From Brevibacillus_H ginsengisoli (GTDB taxonomy: Bacteria > Bacillota > Bacilli > Brevibacillales > Brevibacillaceae), in the NCBI RefSeq assembly GCF_050113715.1, contig NZ_JBNJQR010000008.1, positions 191,073 through 255,072 of the forward strand: a DNA stretch of 64,000 bases. The letters are read 5' to 3'. Numbering within the stretch: the stretch's first letter is position 1; every line of letters starts with the position of its first letter. The notes beneath the pieces were generated by a model that worked only from the letters and a program-made list of their open reading frames with translations, was not told the DNA's origin and searched no databases. This document shows positions 8,045 to 16,056 of this stretch, piece after piece. The position numbers and the translations under genes are program-made.

Positions 8045-8257
8045 TCACTTTCGCTTTCGTTTATCCTTAAACGGATCCTGGAAATCATCTGGCATCGGCG
8101 GATTGATGATGTTGCCGAACATATCCTTACCCAGTCTGTTCATTCTATGGAAAGAGTCAAACACGGTGTCAATTGTTTCGGCCAGCTCTCGAAATTGCCC
8201 CACTTTGCCGCGTATCCCTTCAAAATGATGACGGATATTCTGGTTAATCCGTACCAT
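8045..8257 (-). CDS. Small hypothetical protein
   Basis: A 70-residue basic protein (MVRINQNIRHHFEG...) with a C-terminal PPMPDDFQDPFKDKRKRK tail. The ATG at 8257 is preferred because GGGAGGTG lies six bases upstream. No signal peptide, membrane segment or known motif is seen. I do not recognise it. Confidence 0.6.
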   Translation of the reverse strand: MVRINQNIRHHFEGIRGKVGQFRELAETIDTVFDSFHRMNRLGKDMFGNIINPPMPDDFQDPFKDKRKRK

Positions 8258-8386
8258 GAGCATCACCTCCCGATTCCTTCTCTCTATACACACCGTATGC
8301 GGAAAGAAGAGACATGGAGAGATGTTTTTGAATAACCAGATCGCCCAATTTATCAGGTTTTCCGTCTAGACGGCAGTTTAGCATTT

Positions 8387-9181
8387 CTAAAGTTCATAAA
8401 GACTGGTTCTGCGATCATGAAAGACGGGGATTCTCCCTCTCACTTTATCCACGAGCGAGAGATCAAGCTGGGCATAAAGTATCTCTTCCTGATCCGATCC
8501 TTCCGCTATGACTTCCCCCCATGGATCAATGACCAGCGAGTGTCCAAAAAAGCTGCTTTTGCCTTCAACACCTACACGGTTACAGGCAACGACATACATC
8601 TGATTCTCAATTGCCCGCGCGATCAACAACTGGCGCCAATGATTTAGCCGCGGGTTCGGCCACTGGGCTGGAACGAACAGAACCTTGGCACCTTTGAGCG
8701 CATATGTACGAATCCATTCCGGAAACCGAATATCATAGCAGATAACGGAACCGACCTGCTGATCTTCTAATTCATACAATCCCGCTTTTTCGCCAGCTCC
8801 CAAGTATTGATCCTCATTCATCAAACGAAAAAGATGGACCTTGGAATAATCACCGACGAGATGACCATTGCGGTCAAACACATAGGTTGTGTTGTACACC
8901 TGATCCTCGCGTTGCTCGGCGACGGACCCGCCGATTACAAAACAATTCAGTCTTTTTGCCGTCTCAGCAAGAAACTGCTGCGCTTCTTGCGTATCCGCAA
9001 TCTCATCCAGTCGCTTCAAATCATACGAAGTATCCCATAGCTCAGGCAGCAGCAATACATCGATGCTTCGTTTCGATTGCTCGATTGAATCTACCAATTG
9101 CGCAATCTTATGACGGTTTTGAGCTGGACTTCCATGAACCACGTCCATCTGCAAGATGGCCACATTCCATTTCGTCACCAT
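8387..9181 (-). CDS. Carbon-nitrogen hydrolase, omega-amidase/MtnU-like
   Basis: A 264-residue nitrilase-superfamily enzyme with the full catalytic triad: Glu47 in LLLPELWD, Lys114 in DYSKVHLF and Cys148 in VICYDIRFPEW. The length and motifs fit the Nit2/YafV/MtnU omega-amidases, which hydrolyse alpha-ketoglutaramate or ketosuccinamate and in B. subtilis are linked to methionine salvage. No other methionine-salvage gene is in the window. The ATG at 9181 is preferred over an upstream GTG at 9193. Confidence 0.85.
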   Translation of the reverse strand: MVTKWNVAILQMDVVHGSPAQNRHKIAQLVDSIEQSKRSIDVLLLPELWDTSYDLKRLDEIADTQEAQQFLAETAKRLNCFVIGGSVAEQREDQVYNTTYVFDRNGHLVGDYSKVHLFRLMNEDQYLGAGEKAGLYELEDQQVGSVICYDIRFPEWIRTYALKGAKVLFVPAQWPNPRLNHWRQLLIARAIENQMYVVACNRVGVEGKSSFFGHSLVIDPWGEVIAEGSDQEEILYAQLDLSLVDKVRGRIPVFHDRRTSLYEL

Positions 9182-9256
9182 GCTTTCCCTCACTCTCTTC
9201 CATTCCTACAAAGTACTTTTCTTTATCCTATTCCTGTAAAGGACAATTGACAAGTA

Positions 9257-9520
9257 AGAAAAGACTTCGTCCCTTTTCGCTCTGTTTAAGCTCGCTCGTA
9301 GTATCTACTGTCCGCTCCGTTCACTACGGAAGGGAGTCGACAAGAAAATCACTTCGCTTCTCACTGTTGAAAAAGAATGCCGACTCTTTTCCTTCCTACT
9401 TTCTCTCCGCTTTGTTTCGCTTAAAATGAGCTGTAAGCAGACGAAATCTTTTCTTGGAGGGCTTACGCGAATGGATCAGTTTAATCACTTTACCACTGTA
9501 AAGCGATTAAACTTTCTGAT
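9257..9520 (+). repeat. Intergenic inverted-repeat element, copy A
   Basis: A non-coding element of about 264 bases that is highly similar to the reverse complement of 17641-17912; long blocks such as TCCGCTCCGTTCACTACGG and GACTCTTTTCCTTCCTAC are identical. Its two halves are imperfect inverted repeats (AAGAAAAGACTTCGTC at the left against GACGAAATCTTTTCTTGG at the right). It ends in a hairpin at 9475-9520 (GTTTAATC/GATTAAAC with inner CTTTAC/GTAAAG). There is no transposase, so it looks like a miniature mobile or structured intergenic repeat. It fills most of the gap between the nitrilase and LysM genes. Confidence 0.8.
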
Positions 9521-9526
9521 AATATA

Positions 9527-9557
9527 AAAAAAAGGAGGCTGACACTGTCATCCTCCT
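9527..9557 (-). terminator. Terminator of the LysM gene
   Basis: On the minus strand GGAGG-A-TGAC/GTCA-G-CCTCC forms a stem with a three-base loop, followed by a run of eight T. It lies just after the stop of the LysM gene. Confidence 0.8.
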
Positions 9558-9567
9558 CCATTTCCTC

Positions 9568-9864
9568 TTATGAACGTGGTCTTGGGCCTTCGAGTCTGGT
9601 TACTCTCCTGTTTAAATCGTCCACACGAGTTTCCAGACGATCGACACGGCGTTCCAAGCGATCTAATCGGCGCTCGACGTTTCCAGGGGCTGGGGCTATT
9701 GGTGGTGTTGGTGTTGGCCTAACACCCGGAATGAACAGCCTTTGACCTACATATAACGAATAGGGTGGCTGCAAGTTATTGACACGAACAATTTCTGTCC
9801 ATGGAACACCAAATTGAGTCGCAATTCCGATCAATGTATCACCAGGTCGAACTACGTAGTTCAT
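9568..9864 (-). CDS. LysM-domain protein with C-terminal coiled coil
   Basis: A 98-residue protein. An N-terminal LysM domain spans residues 2-46 (YVVRPGDTLIGIATQFGV ... LYVGQRLFIPG), then a Pro-rich linker, then a heptad coiled coil of repeated RLDRLERRVDRLETRV units to the end. LysM binds peptidoglycan or chitin-type glycans. There is no signal peptide, so in a spore former it may act in the mother cell at the spore cortex or coat, like SafA-type proteins; that is inference. GGAGGGAG lies upstream of the ATG. Confidence 0.85.
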   Translation of the reverse strand: MNYVVRPGDTLIGIATQFGVPWTEIVRVNNLQPPYSLYVGQRLFIPGVRPTPTPPIAPAPGNVERRLDRLERRVDRLETRVDDLNRRVTRLEGPRPRS

Positions 9865-9955
9865 GTTTTCTCCCTCCAGTGTATAGATTCGCTACTAACC
9901 TATTCCTAAACATCTATGGAGGAAATCAACAAGAACCCAATCTGTCCGAAATTAG

Positions 9956-9994
9956 ACAAAGGCCCCCTGTCTCCCGATCAGGAAGCAGAGGGCT
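9956..9994 (-). terminator. Terminator of the fumarase gene
   Basis: On the minus strand GCCCTCTG-CTTCC/GGGAG-ACAGGGGGC forms a stable stem followed by TTTGTCT. It lies about 20 bases after the fumarase stop. Confidence 0.75.
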
Positions 9995-10012
9995 ATTGGA
10001 AACAAACTGTGT

Positions 10013-11542
10013 TTATTTAAAAACAGGTTCAGCAAATTGAGCCAATTTATCTTTGGAGTTTTTCTCAACGTCAGCGTGCAAGCTGTTGCCATGAGAATCC
10101 ATTGTTACGATCGCGGCAAATCCTTTTACGCGAAGGTGCCACATGGCTTCTGGAACACCAAATTCCATGAAGTCAACACCTTCTACTTTTTCCATACAAT
10201 CCGCATAGTACTGTGCTGCTCCGCCGATAGCGTTCAGATAAACGGCACCATGCTCTTCCAAGGCTTTGAGTGTTTTTGCGCCCATACCGCCTTTTCCGAT
10301 AACCGCGCGGAGACCGAATTTCTTGAGGATATCTCCTTGGTAAGGCTCCTCGCGAATACTAGTGGTTGGTCCTGCTGCTTTCACGTGCCATTCGCCTGCA
10401 TCATCTTTAAGCATAACAGGTCCGCAGTGGTAGATAACCCCACCATTCAAATCCACTGGACAGTCATGATCCATCATGTATTTGTGAAAAGCATCGCGAC
10501 CTGTGTGCATCATTCCATTGATGATGACAACGTCTCCAACTTTCAAGCTGCGAATTTGCTCCTCGGTGATTGGCGCTTCCAATACAACCTCACGACGTTC
10601 GGATGCACCTTCCGCTTCCGATTTGCTTTGATCCATGACAACCACTTCATCTTTATACAAGTAGTTGATGATATCGCCAGTTTGCGCATCAATGTGGACA
10701 CCTTGGCGACGGAACGCCCAGCAGTTGTAGGCAACGGATACGAAGAAGCTTGCTGGCAAACGGTTTTCTACACCAATTTTGCAACCCAAGAGAGTTGTAT
10801 TTCCTCCGAAGCCCATGGTACCAATACCGAGATCGTTGGCTTTGTCCATGATGTACTCTTCAAGTTTAACCAACTCAGAATTTGGATTCGTATCATCAGC
10901 ACGACGGAACAATTGATGCTTCGCCAAAGCGTAACCGGAAGTGCGGTCGCCACCAATACCAACACCGATAAAGCCTGCGCTACAGCCTTGACCTTGCGCT
11001 TGGTAAACAGCATGCAGGATGCATTTGCGAATACCATCTAGGTCACGGCCCGCTTTACCTAAACCTTCCAACTCAGCTGGAAGAGAGTATTGAATGTTTT
11101 TGTTTTCACAGCCCCCACCTTTGAGGATCAGCTTCACTTCTATTTCGTCTTTTTCCCACTGTTCAAAGTGAATGACAGGTGTTCCTGCCCCGATATTGTT
11201 CCCGGAGTTTTCACCAGTAAGGGAATCTACGGAATTTGGACGTAATTTACCCAATTTGGTCGCTTCAGCAACCGCTTCCAAGATTGCTTTTTTCATGACA
11301 AGTTGGTTAGCGCCCACTGGGGTTTTGATTTCAAACGTAGGCATTCCTGTGTCCTGGCAGATTGGAGACACGTTTTCTTCAGCCATCGTAATATTTAAGG
11401 CAATGGTGGAAAGAGAGAGTGCGGAACGAGTTCCTGCGTCTTCTTTTTGTTTTGCCTGGTTAATTGCATGACGAACATCTGGTGGTAGGTTGGTTGAAGT
11501 TTCGATAATCAGCTCTAAAATACTATCTTTAAACTTTTCCAT
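10013..11542 (-). CDS. fumA: Class I fumarate hydratase (iron-sulfur)
   Basis: A 509-residue enzyme interconverting fumarate and malate in the TCA cycle. The N-terminal alpha-domain (about 1-280) and C-terminal beta-domain (about 300-509) are fused, as in FumA/FumB. The three candidate [4Fe-4S] ligands are Cys in ICQDTGMPTF, GGGCENKN and LLGCKIG. The C-terminal domain holds GDVVIINGMMHTGRDAFHKYM and GKGGMGAKT. Most Bacillus use class II FumC (oxygen-stable), while class I is common in Brevibacillus and Geobacillus relatives. The gene stands alone with its own terminator. Confidence 0.93.
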   Translation of the reverse strand: MEKFKDSILELIIETSTNLPPDVRHAINQAKQKEDAGTRSALSLSTIALNITMAEENVSPICQDTGMPTFEIKTPVGANQLVMKKAILEAVAEATKLGKLRPNSVDSLTGENSGNNIGAGTPVIHFEQWEKDEIEVKLILKGGGCENKNIQYSLPAELEGLGKAGRDLDGIRKCILHAVYQAQGQGCSAGFIGVGIGGDRTSGYALAKHQLFRRADDTNPNSELVKLEEYIMDKANDLGIGTMGFGGNTTLLGCKIGVENRLPASFFVSVAYNCWAFRRQGVHIDAQTGDIINYLYKDEVVVMDQSKSEAEGASERREVVLEAPITEEQIRSLKVGDVVIINGMMHTGRDAFHKYMMDHDCPVDLNGGVIYHCGPVMLKDDAGEWHVKAAGPTTSIREEPYQGDILKKFGLRAVIGKGGMGAKTLKALEEHGAVYLNAIGGAAQYYADCMEKVEGVDFMEFGVPEAMWHLRVKGFAAIVTMDSHGNSLHADVEKNSKDKLAQFAEPVFK

Positions 11543-11676
11543 GCCAAGGTCGCCCCTTACTTTACTATTTAAGGTCTATTAATGAACGAAATCTATTATA
11601 ACATAACCCTCTTACAGATGTGACTTTATCGTTCACATTCTGTTCAAAAATAACATTAGCCTTCAGAATTGCAAGT

Positions 11677-12087
11677 TTATTTGCTCTTGACCATCTCACC
11701 TACCGCTTCAAACGTTGCCGGTATGGTTTCACTTTTGCCGTCTTTGGCTATCCGAATATAGGCTTGCCATGTGCCCGACATGGGTAGTACGGCTTTGCCT
11801 TCATACACACCTGGCTGAACTTCTTTTAACGCAAACTCATTTTTGCCATGATCCATCTCTTTCATCTCAAGCGCAACTTGGACTTGTGCTTTGGTGACGA
11901 CCTCACCCTCATGCGTCACTTGAACGGTATACTTCACTTCTTGTCCAGTAGGAACCGGACTGACAGCAGGCTCTAGACTAACGCTAAAATATTCACCCTG
12001 CTGCACGCTTCCTTCCTGAGATTGGCCACCGCATCCGGCCAAAACTCCCATGATCACCAGAAGGATCATCATACAGATCGTTCTCAT
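11677..12087 (-). CDS. YtkA-like lipoprotein
   Basis: A 136-residue lipoprotein with lipobox LAGC at about residues 16-19, giving a lipid-anchored extracellular protein. The body is a YtkA/FixH-type immunoglobulin-like fold (VSPVPTGQEVKYTVQVTHEGEVV, ALEMKEMDHGKNEFALKEVQPGVYEGKAVLPMSGTWQAYI). The MKEMDHG segment with a Met/His cluster suggests copper binding, as in copper-chaperone-like YtkA proteins. That role is inferred. The ATG at 12087 is preferred to a GTG at 12099. Confidence 0.8.
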   Translation of the reverse strand: MRTICMMILLVIMGVLAGCGGQSQEGSVQQGEYFSVSLEPAVSPVPTGQEVKYTVQVTHEGEVVTKAQVQVALEMKEMDHGKNEFALKEVQPGVYEGKAVLPMSGTWQAYIRIAKDGKSETIPATFEAVGEMVKSK

Positions 12088-12251
12088 GAAGCCTTTCACT
12101 CCTATTCCATTGTCCCCTAGATACTACCTGTAGCTTATCAGAATCAACTAGATACTTCCAACGACAATGATGTAACAATTCGACTTGTCCAATCGTCCTA
12201 CTATTCGAAATCGATACAGCTATGCTAAGATGAAGCTACGTCTGTCCGATT

Positions 12252-12968
12252 TTGGAGAAAGGATGTGCGCTATCTTTGGAACTATTGGACTTGAATTCAA
12301 TCTCGGTTATAAGCGGAATTTCTGTTGTGTTGATCGTTTTGTTTGCCCGCTTGCATTGGCCATTCCGCTATCAATACATGAGCTCCTTTTTTAAACGTAA
12401 CGCCTCTTGGCGGATGCGTCCGCTTCAAGCCTCCTTTAAAAAGAACAAGACGCTCCCTGTGGCTTTTCTGGATAAATCCACGGTTGAAATACTGTCCGGG
12501 AACTACTTGCAAGCGGAGAAATTCATTGCGCAAGGCTTGAATGTCTGCAAGGATACTCCCTCTTTGTTCAATCAAGCGATGATGCATTATTTGTTTTACA
12601 ACTTATCGGCTGTTTACTTCTACTGCGGACGTTACACAGAGGCATTAGAGATCGCTTTTCACGTCTATGAACGGGACAATAAGCTGATCAGCGCTTTAGG
12701 GATTATCGTTTGTGCCCATGCCCGCTTGGGTGATGTGCAAGGTGCGGTGGAGGCCTATCAGTTGGTGGCAACCAAGAAGTTGAAAGAAGAACTGCGTCTC
12801 ATCTGTCAGGCGGAAATTGAAGCGGCCAAGGGAGACTATCAGCAGGCTGTTACTCATATGAAACAGCTCGCCATCAAAAACTACATGAACATTATGCATT
12901 TAAATCAAGGTGAAATTGACAAGCGTTTGCAAGAATGGACAAAAGCCTCTTCCACACAAGCTGGATGA
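12252..12968 (+). CDS. Membrane-anchored TPR-like protein
   Basis: About 230-238 residues. One N-terminal hydrophobic segment (ISVISGISVVLIVLFARL, about 17-34) is followed by a soluble helical-repeat region (about 70-225) with TPR-like pairs such as NLSAVYFYCGRYTEALEIA, VCAHARLGDVQGAVEAY and AEIEAAKGDYQQAVTHM. TPRs mediate protein contacts; no partner is indicated. No ATG fits the frame near the GGAG/AAAGGA site, so translation probably starts at a TTG: 12252 as given or 12276. Confidence 0.65.
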   Translation: MEKGCALSLELLDLNSISVISGISVVLIVLFARLHWPFRYQYMSSFFKRNASWRMRPLQASFKKNKTLPVAFLDKSTVEILSGNYLQAEKFIAQGLNVCKDTPSLFNQAMMHYLFYNLSAVYFYCGRYTEALEIAFHVYERDNKLISALGIIVCAHARLGDVQGAVEAYQLVATKKLKEELRLICQAEIEAAKGDYQQAVTHMKQLAIKNYMNIMHLNQGEIDKRLQEWTKASSTQAG

Positions 12969-12979
12969 GGCTTTTTTTC
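12944..12979 (+). terminator. Bidirectional terminator between converging genes
   Basis: The stem AAAAGCCTC/GAGGCTTTT has a loop of about 17 bases and a run of seven T. It overlaps the stop of the TPR gene and lies against the stop of the minus-strand metallo-beta-lactamase gene. Confidence 0.75.
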
Positions 12980-13669
12980 TTAGGAAATTAATTGTTTTAA
13001 CACTTGCTTCAAGAAAATTGGAATATCCCCTTGAAGAATGGGGCCATGCCCTGTTGCCAAAACTTCAATTGGCCAACGCAGAAAAGCTTCAAGTCCTTTG
13101 GCAAACCCATCCACCTGATGCGGCTCGCGCGTTTTCCATTCCTCAATTGAAGACAAATAAGAAGTTCTCGCCCCCGCTTCATACCCAAAACCTTCCCCTA
13201 ATGGAGCTCCATAAAAACAGAGGTGATCTCCCACAAAACAGATTTTGTTCATGGGTTCAAAAAAAGCGACGGAACCTCTCGTATGCGTCGGCAGCAGTTG
13301 ATACTCCAAGTACGGAACTTCCCCGCTAGAACCTGTAAATGTATGTCCGAAAAGTGTTTGCGAAAAATCGTCAAGCTCGTAATAATCATGAAGATGAATC
13401 CAGTTATTCCGAGAAGAAAAGAGTTCCACATTCCCGATATGATCAGGATGACGATGTGTGCAATAGACCTGTTCAATTCTGTCCGCGACCGCTCCCAAGT
13501 ATTGGAGTTCTTGCTGAAATTGATTTCGATGCTTTCGCAAGTTGGTGTCAATCAACAAAAATTGATCCTTGTTTTTGATCACATAGTTGTTGATGTAACT
13601 TTTCCAGGATTCTTCATAGGTAATGACTGACCAGACATTGGGGGCAATTTGGACTGTACGATGCGTCAA
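12980..13669 (-). CDS. Metallo-beta-lactamase-fold hydrolase
   Basis: About 229 residues with the metal-binding set THRHPDHIG (HxHxDH), THTRGS, VGDHLC and ATGHGP. These support a binuclear-zinc hydrolase of the glyoxalase II-like branch; the substrate cannot be told. The TTG at 13669 (LTHRTVQIAP) is preferred because GGGGAGGAG lies about 12 bases upstream. The longer reading frame up to 13765 would encode an odd hydrophobic stretch over what looks like an AT-rich promoter. Confidence 0.8.
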   Translation of the reverse strand: MTHRTVQIAPNVWSVITYEESWKSYINNYVIKNKDQFLLIDTNLRKHRNQFQQELQYLGAVADRIEQVYCTHRHPDHIGNVELFSSRNNWIHLHDYYELDDFSQTLFGHTFTGSSGEVPYLEYQLLPTHTRGSVAFFEPMNKICFVGDHLCFYGAPLGEGFGYEAGARTSYLSSIEEWKTREPHQVDGFAKGLEAFLRWPIEVLATGHGPILQGDIPIFLKQVLKQLIS

Positions 13670-13766
13670 CGAACTATCCGCTCCTCCCCGAATTGGAATG
13701 ATACAGCAAATAATTATTATATTTATATACATCAATATGCTGGAAAAGCTTGGATCGGAAGTCATA

Positions 13767-13812
13767 CAGAAAAGAAAGCTTGAACCTTTCCCTTAGGCGT
13801 TCAAGCTTTCTT
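13767..13812 (-). terminator. Terminator of the carboxymuconolactone decarboxylase-like gene
   Basis: On the minus strand GAAAGCTTGAAC pairs with GTTCAAGCTTTC, a perfect 12-bp stem with a loop of about 15 bases, followed by TTTTC. It lies just after the stop at 13826. Confidence 0.8.
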
Positions 13813-13825
13813 GGTCATTTCTTCC

Positions 13826-14173
13826 TTATTGGAGCGATTGATTCTTTTCGCCCATGACTTCGCTAACCAGGATCACTCCGTGAGAGAAGGTGGTTCCTCC
13901 TCCGTAGGCCCCGGCCACAGCGACGGTTTCGGCAATTTCCTTTTCTGAGGCGCCTTCGCTTAAAGCCCCTTCAAGATGATACACGATACAATGTTCATTT
14001 CCCGTAAACAAAGAGATTCCCATTGCCATCAGATGCTTCTGCTTCCGATCAAGCGCCCCAGCCTGAAAACAGGTTGTCGTAAACTGGGTGTAGGCATTCA
14101 TCACATCAGGCATCATTTGCGCAAAGGAACGAAGCCCTTCTCGGTATTCTTCCGCAAGGATATGTTCGGTCAT
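13826..14173 (-). CDS. Carboxymuconolactone decarboxylase/AhpD-fold protein
   Basis: A 115-residue protein of the CMD family. It has the helical core MNAYTQFTTTCFQAGALDRKQK, the active-site-like GNEHCIVYHLEGAL segment, and the C-terminal VAVAGAYGGGTTFSHG motif. AhpD enzymes carry CxxC before the histidine. Here only one cysteine is present (NEHC), so classical thioredoxin-like disulfide activity is doubtful. AGGAGGGG sits next to the chosen ATG. Confidence 0.85.
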   Translation of the reverse strand: MTEHILAEEYREGLRSFAQMMPDVMNAYTQFTTTCFQAGALDRKQKHLMAMGISLFTGNEHCIVYHLEGALSEGASEKEIAETVAVAGAYGGGTTFSHGVILVSEVMGEKNQSLQ

Positions 14174-14294
14174 CATTACCCCTCCTATCTCCATTTCCTG
14201 TTTAGTTTTTTATCTAGTTCATCTGGTTATACCAGCGTTTTTTGTGATTTCGGGGAATAATACAGAATGACAAGTTGAGTGGGAGGTGTTGAGT

Positions 14295-15221
14295 TTGATC
14301 CGTTTGGGCTATGCCTGTATCAGCATGGCAACAACGAACAATCCCAATAAAAAAACCACGTTAGTGCAACTGAACAAACTTACGAGGGCCGAGCAATTAA
14401 AGAAGCTGCGCAAGGTATTGCAATCCAACTTCTTCAATCTCATGGATCTTCTGGAATACAACGTGTCCCATCAAATCTATCTGTACCGTCTGCCTTCCGA
14501 GTTCGTTCCCTTTGCCACACATCCGATAACCAGTGATTGGGATTGGCAGAAGGAATTCGAATGGGACTTCCGAAAAGCCGGTGAATTCATCCGCAAGCAT
14601 CAAATCAGAATGACCTCTCATCCCGGTCACTATAGCATTCTGAATTCCCCCAACAAGGATGTGCTGGCCTCGACAGTAAAAGATTTTGATTACCATGCCC
14701 GTGTGTTCGACGCCATGGGCTTGGATTCCAATTCGGTTCTGGTTACGCATGTCGGGGGTGTATACGATGATAAACAGAACTCATTGGACCGCTTTGCTGC
14801 AAATGCGGCCCATCTCCCCGCTCATATCACGAATCGTCTCGTGGTAGAGAATGATGATACGTCCTTTACAATGTCTGAGGTGTTGGAGTTGTGCGAACGA
14901 ATCAAGCTGCCAATGGTGCTGGATATTCATCATCATCATTGCGTCAATCACGGCGAAGAGATCGTAGATTATCTGCCCCGGATTATTCAGACTTGGGGAT
15001 CGCGTACGCCCAAGATGCACTTCTCTTCTCCACGTTCCAACGAGGATTTCCGAAGTCACGCCGATGATATCATCGTCCAGGATTTCCTAGCGTTTCTCGA
15101 ACTGGTGAAGGAGTATGCGCTTGATATCATGCTCGAATGTAAGAATAAAGACGAAGCCTTGCTTAAATTACGAAAGGAATTAACCAAGGCAAAAAAAGAC
15201 GCCCACTTAGCCGATCTGTAA
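14295..15221 (+). CDS. uvsE: UV DNA damage endonuclease UvsE
   Basis: A 308-residue UVDE-family TIM-barrel enzyme that nicks DNA 5' to UV photoproducts and starts alternative excision repair. The N-terminus MIRLGYACISM is typical. Metal ligands lie in SHPGHYSILN, LVTHVGG, NDDTSFT, LDIHHHHCVNHG and MLECKNK. The TTG at 14295 is chosen because GGAGGTG lies six bases upstream. In spores it backs up spore photoproduct lyase, which is also encoded in this window. Confidence 0.92.
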   Translation: MIRLGYACISMATTNNPNKKTTLVQLNKLTRAEQLKKLRKVLQSNFFNLMDLLEYNVSHQIYLYRLPSEFVPFATHPITSDWDWQKEFEWDFRKAGEFIRKHQIRMTSHPGHYSILNSPNKDVLASTVKDFDYHARVFDAMGLDSNSVLVTHVGGVYDDKQNSLDRFAANAAHLPAHITNRLVVENDDTSFTMSEVLELCERIKLPMVLDIHHHHCVNHGEEIVDYLPRIIQTWGSRTPKMHFSSPRSNEDFRSHADDIIVQDFLAFLELVKEYALDIMLECKNKDEALLKLRKELTKAKKDAHLADL

Positions 15222-15268
15222 GGGGGCGTACTCGCGCTATATTCGGCTTTGATTTGTTCAACCTCGGT

Positions 15269-15724
15269 TTAGCAGCTCGAGCTTGATGATGAGCCTCCGC
15301 AGTCACAACCACAGCTAGAGGATGAACTGCTTTCCATATGGTGGCATCTGTCGTAGTAGTAATGAACTTTGTGTTTGTGGTGCATATAGTGCTTGTAGAA
15401 CGTTTGAAATCTTTTCTTGTGGTGACGATGCCTATGGCACATCTCCTGGAAGTATTGCATTCTTTCCAAGTGGAAATGATACTTGTACATGTACATGTGG
15501 ATTTTCATATGCATAGGTGGAGCTGGCCTAGGTGCGGGCGGCATAATTGGCATTTCTTTTTTCGGAGGCATAATTGGCATCTGAACTGGCGGTCTCGGAG
15601 GAATAATTGGCATCTGTACAGGCGGTCTCGGAGGCGGTACTATAGGTGCCTGCTGTTGTATAGGTGCCTGCTGTATAGGAGGTACCGGCACGGGTTGAGA
15701 TGGCGGAACAGGTCTTCTTTCCAT
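15269..15724 (-). CDS. Pro/His-rich, Ser-Cys-tailed coat-like protein
   Basis: About 151 residues of low-complexity sequence in three zones. The first 80 residues are proline-rich, with repeats of PPRPPVQMPI and IQQAPIQ. A middle zone (about 85-130) is packed with Met, His, Tyr and Lys (MHMKIHMYMYKYHFH, HRHRHHKKRFQTFYKHYMHHKHK). The last 20 residues are Ser runs interrupted by cysteines (SSSSSSCGCDCGG). This is typical of spore-coat or crust proteins and of metal-binding proteins. The function is not known. The start is uncertain: AAAGGA is 12 bases before the ATG at 15724. It converges on uvsE. Confidence 0.7.
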   Translation of the reverse strand: MERRPVPPSQPVPVPPIQQAPIQQQAPIVPPPRPPVQMPIIPPRPPVQMPIMPPKKEMPIMPPAPRPAPPMHMKIHMYMYKYHFHLERMQYFQEMCHRHRHHKKRFQTFYKHYMHHKHKVHYYYDRCHHMESSSSSSCGCDCGGSSSSSSC

Positions 15725-15875
15725 TCTTGGCACACGTCCTTTCTGGTTACATGACACAGTACATGGTATGACATTTGACCTCATCAAGAAACGACACTTG
15801 CCTATTTTTTTGCAGGTTCATGCGCCCATTTTCGTGTCGTACAAGCATATTGTGAAAAAATTGTGTATTCAACCG

Positions 15876-15903
15876 TTGACTATCCGCGTGTATAGACTAC
15901 AAT
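15876..15903 (+). promoter_or_regulatory. Promoter of the hutH leader transcript
   Basis: TTGACT and TACAAT are separated by 16 bases, which places transcription start about 25 bases before the leader peptide ATG. Confidence 0.7.
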
Positions 15904-15936
15904 GATACATAAGGATAAAAGCGAGGAGACTCAAAT

Positions 15937-15996
15937 ATGCGAGGTAAATGTCGGCTTCGTCATTTCAACCATATACAGGATTTTCCAAGGGGTTAG
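15937..15996 (+). CDS. Putative 19-residue hutH leader peptide
   Basis: A short reading frame MRGKCRLRHFNHIQDFPRG followed by TAG, with a GAGGAG ribosome binding site eight bases before its ATG and a promoter just upstream. Its TAG stop (15994-15996) lies inside the 5' arm of a perfect terminator hairpin that precedes hutH. A ribosome at the stop codon would cover that arm and prevent terminator folding. This layout is like tnaC of the tryptophanase operon. Two His codons (positions 9 and 12) are present, too few for classical starvation attenuation. The existence of the frame is plain; its function is inferred. Confidence 0.55.
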   Translation: MRGKCRLRHFNHIQDFPRG

Positions 15997-16023
15997 GAAC
16001 TGTTCCTAACCCCTTTGCTTTTG
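15987..16023 (+). terminator. Attenuator-like terminator before hutH
   Basis: GGGGTTAGGAAC and GTTCCTAACCCC are perfect complements around a single T, extended by AA/TT, followed by TTTGCTTTT. It lies 34 bases before hutH, downstream of the promoter, so transcription must read through it for hutH expression. In B. subtilis the hut terminator is controlled by HutP binding to UAG repeats; no such repeat cluster is visible here. Confidence 0.85.
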
Positions 16024-16056
16024 CCTCTCTGCCTTATTAAAGGAGGAAAATCAGAC

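Noticed and set aside
8887..9429. A 180-codon plus-strand frame spanning the nitrilase start and the repeat element
   Set aside because: Overlaps the nitrilase gene antisense and runs into repeat copy A; no binding site and no domain-like sequence.
7795..9520. CRISPR array or transposon ends around the repeats
   Set aside because: The repeats are few, long and unevenly spaced with no spacers, and no cas or transposase gene is nearby.
10037..11041. A 334-codon open frame opposite the fumarase gene
   Set aside because: Antisense to an intact class I fumarase with full cluster motifs; composition rich in Phe, His and Cys typical of a shadow frame.
12980..13765. Longer metallo-beta-lactamase protein starting at 13765
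   Set aside because: The extra 32 residues would be encoded by an AT-rich, promoter-like stretch without a binding site; the TTG at 13669 has a GGAGG upstream.
15937..15996. Classical starvation attenuation by the hutH leader
   Set aside because: Only two, non-adjacent His codons and no alternative antiterminator pairing were found; and raising histidase on histidine starvation makes no physiological sense.
15876..16023. HutP-type regulation of hutH
   Set aside because: HutP binding needs clustered UAG triplets at fixed spacing; only scattered UAGs are seen and no hutP-like gene is in the window. A distant hutP cannot be excluded.
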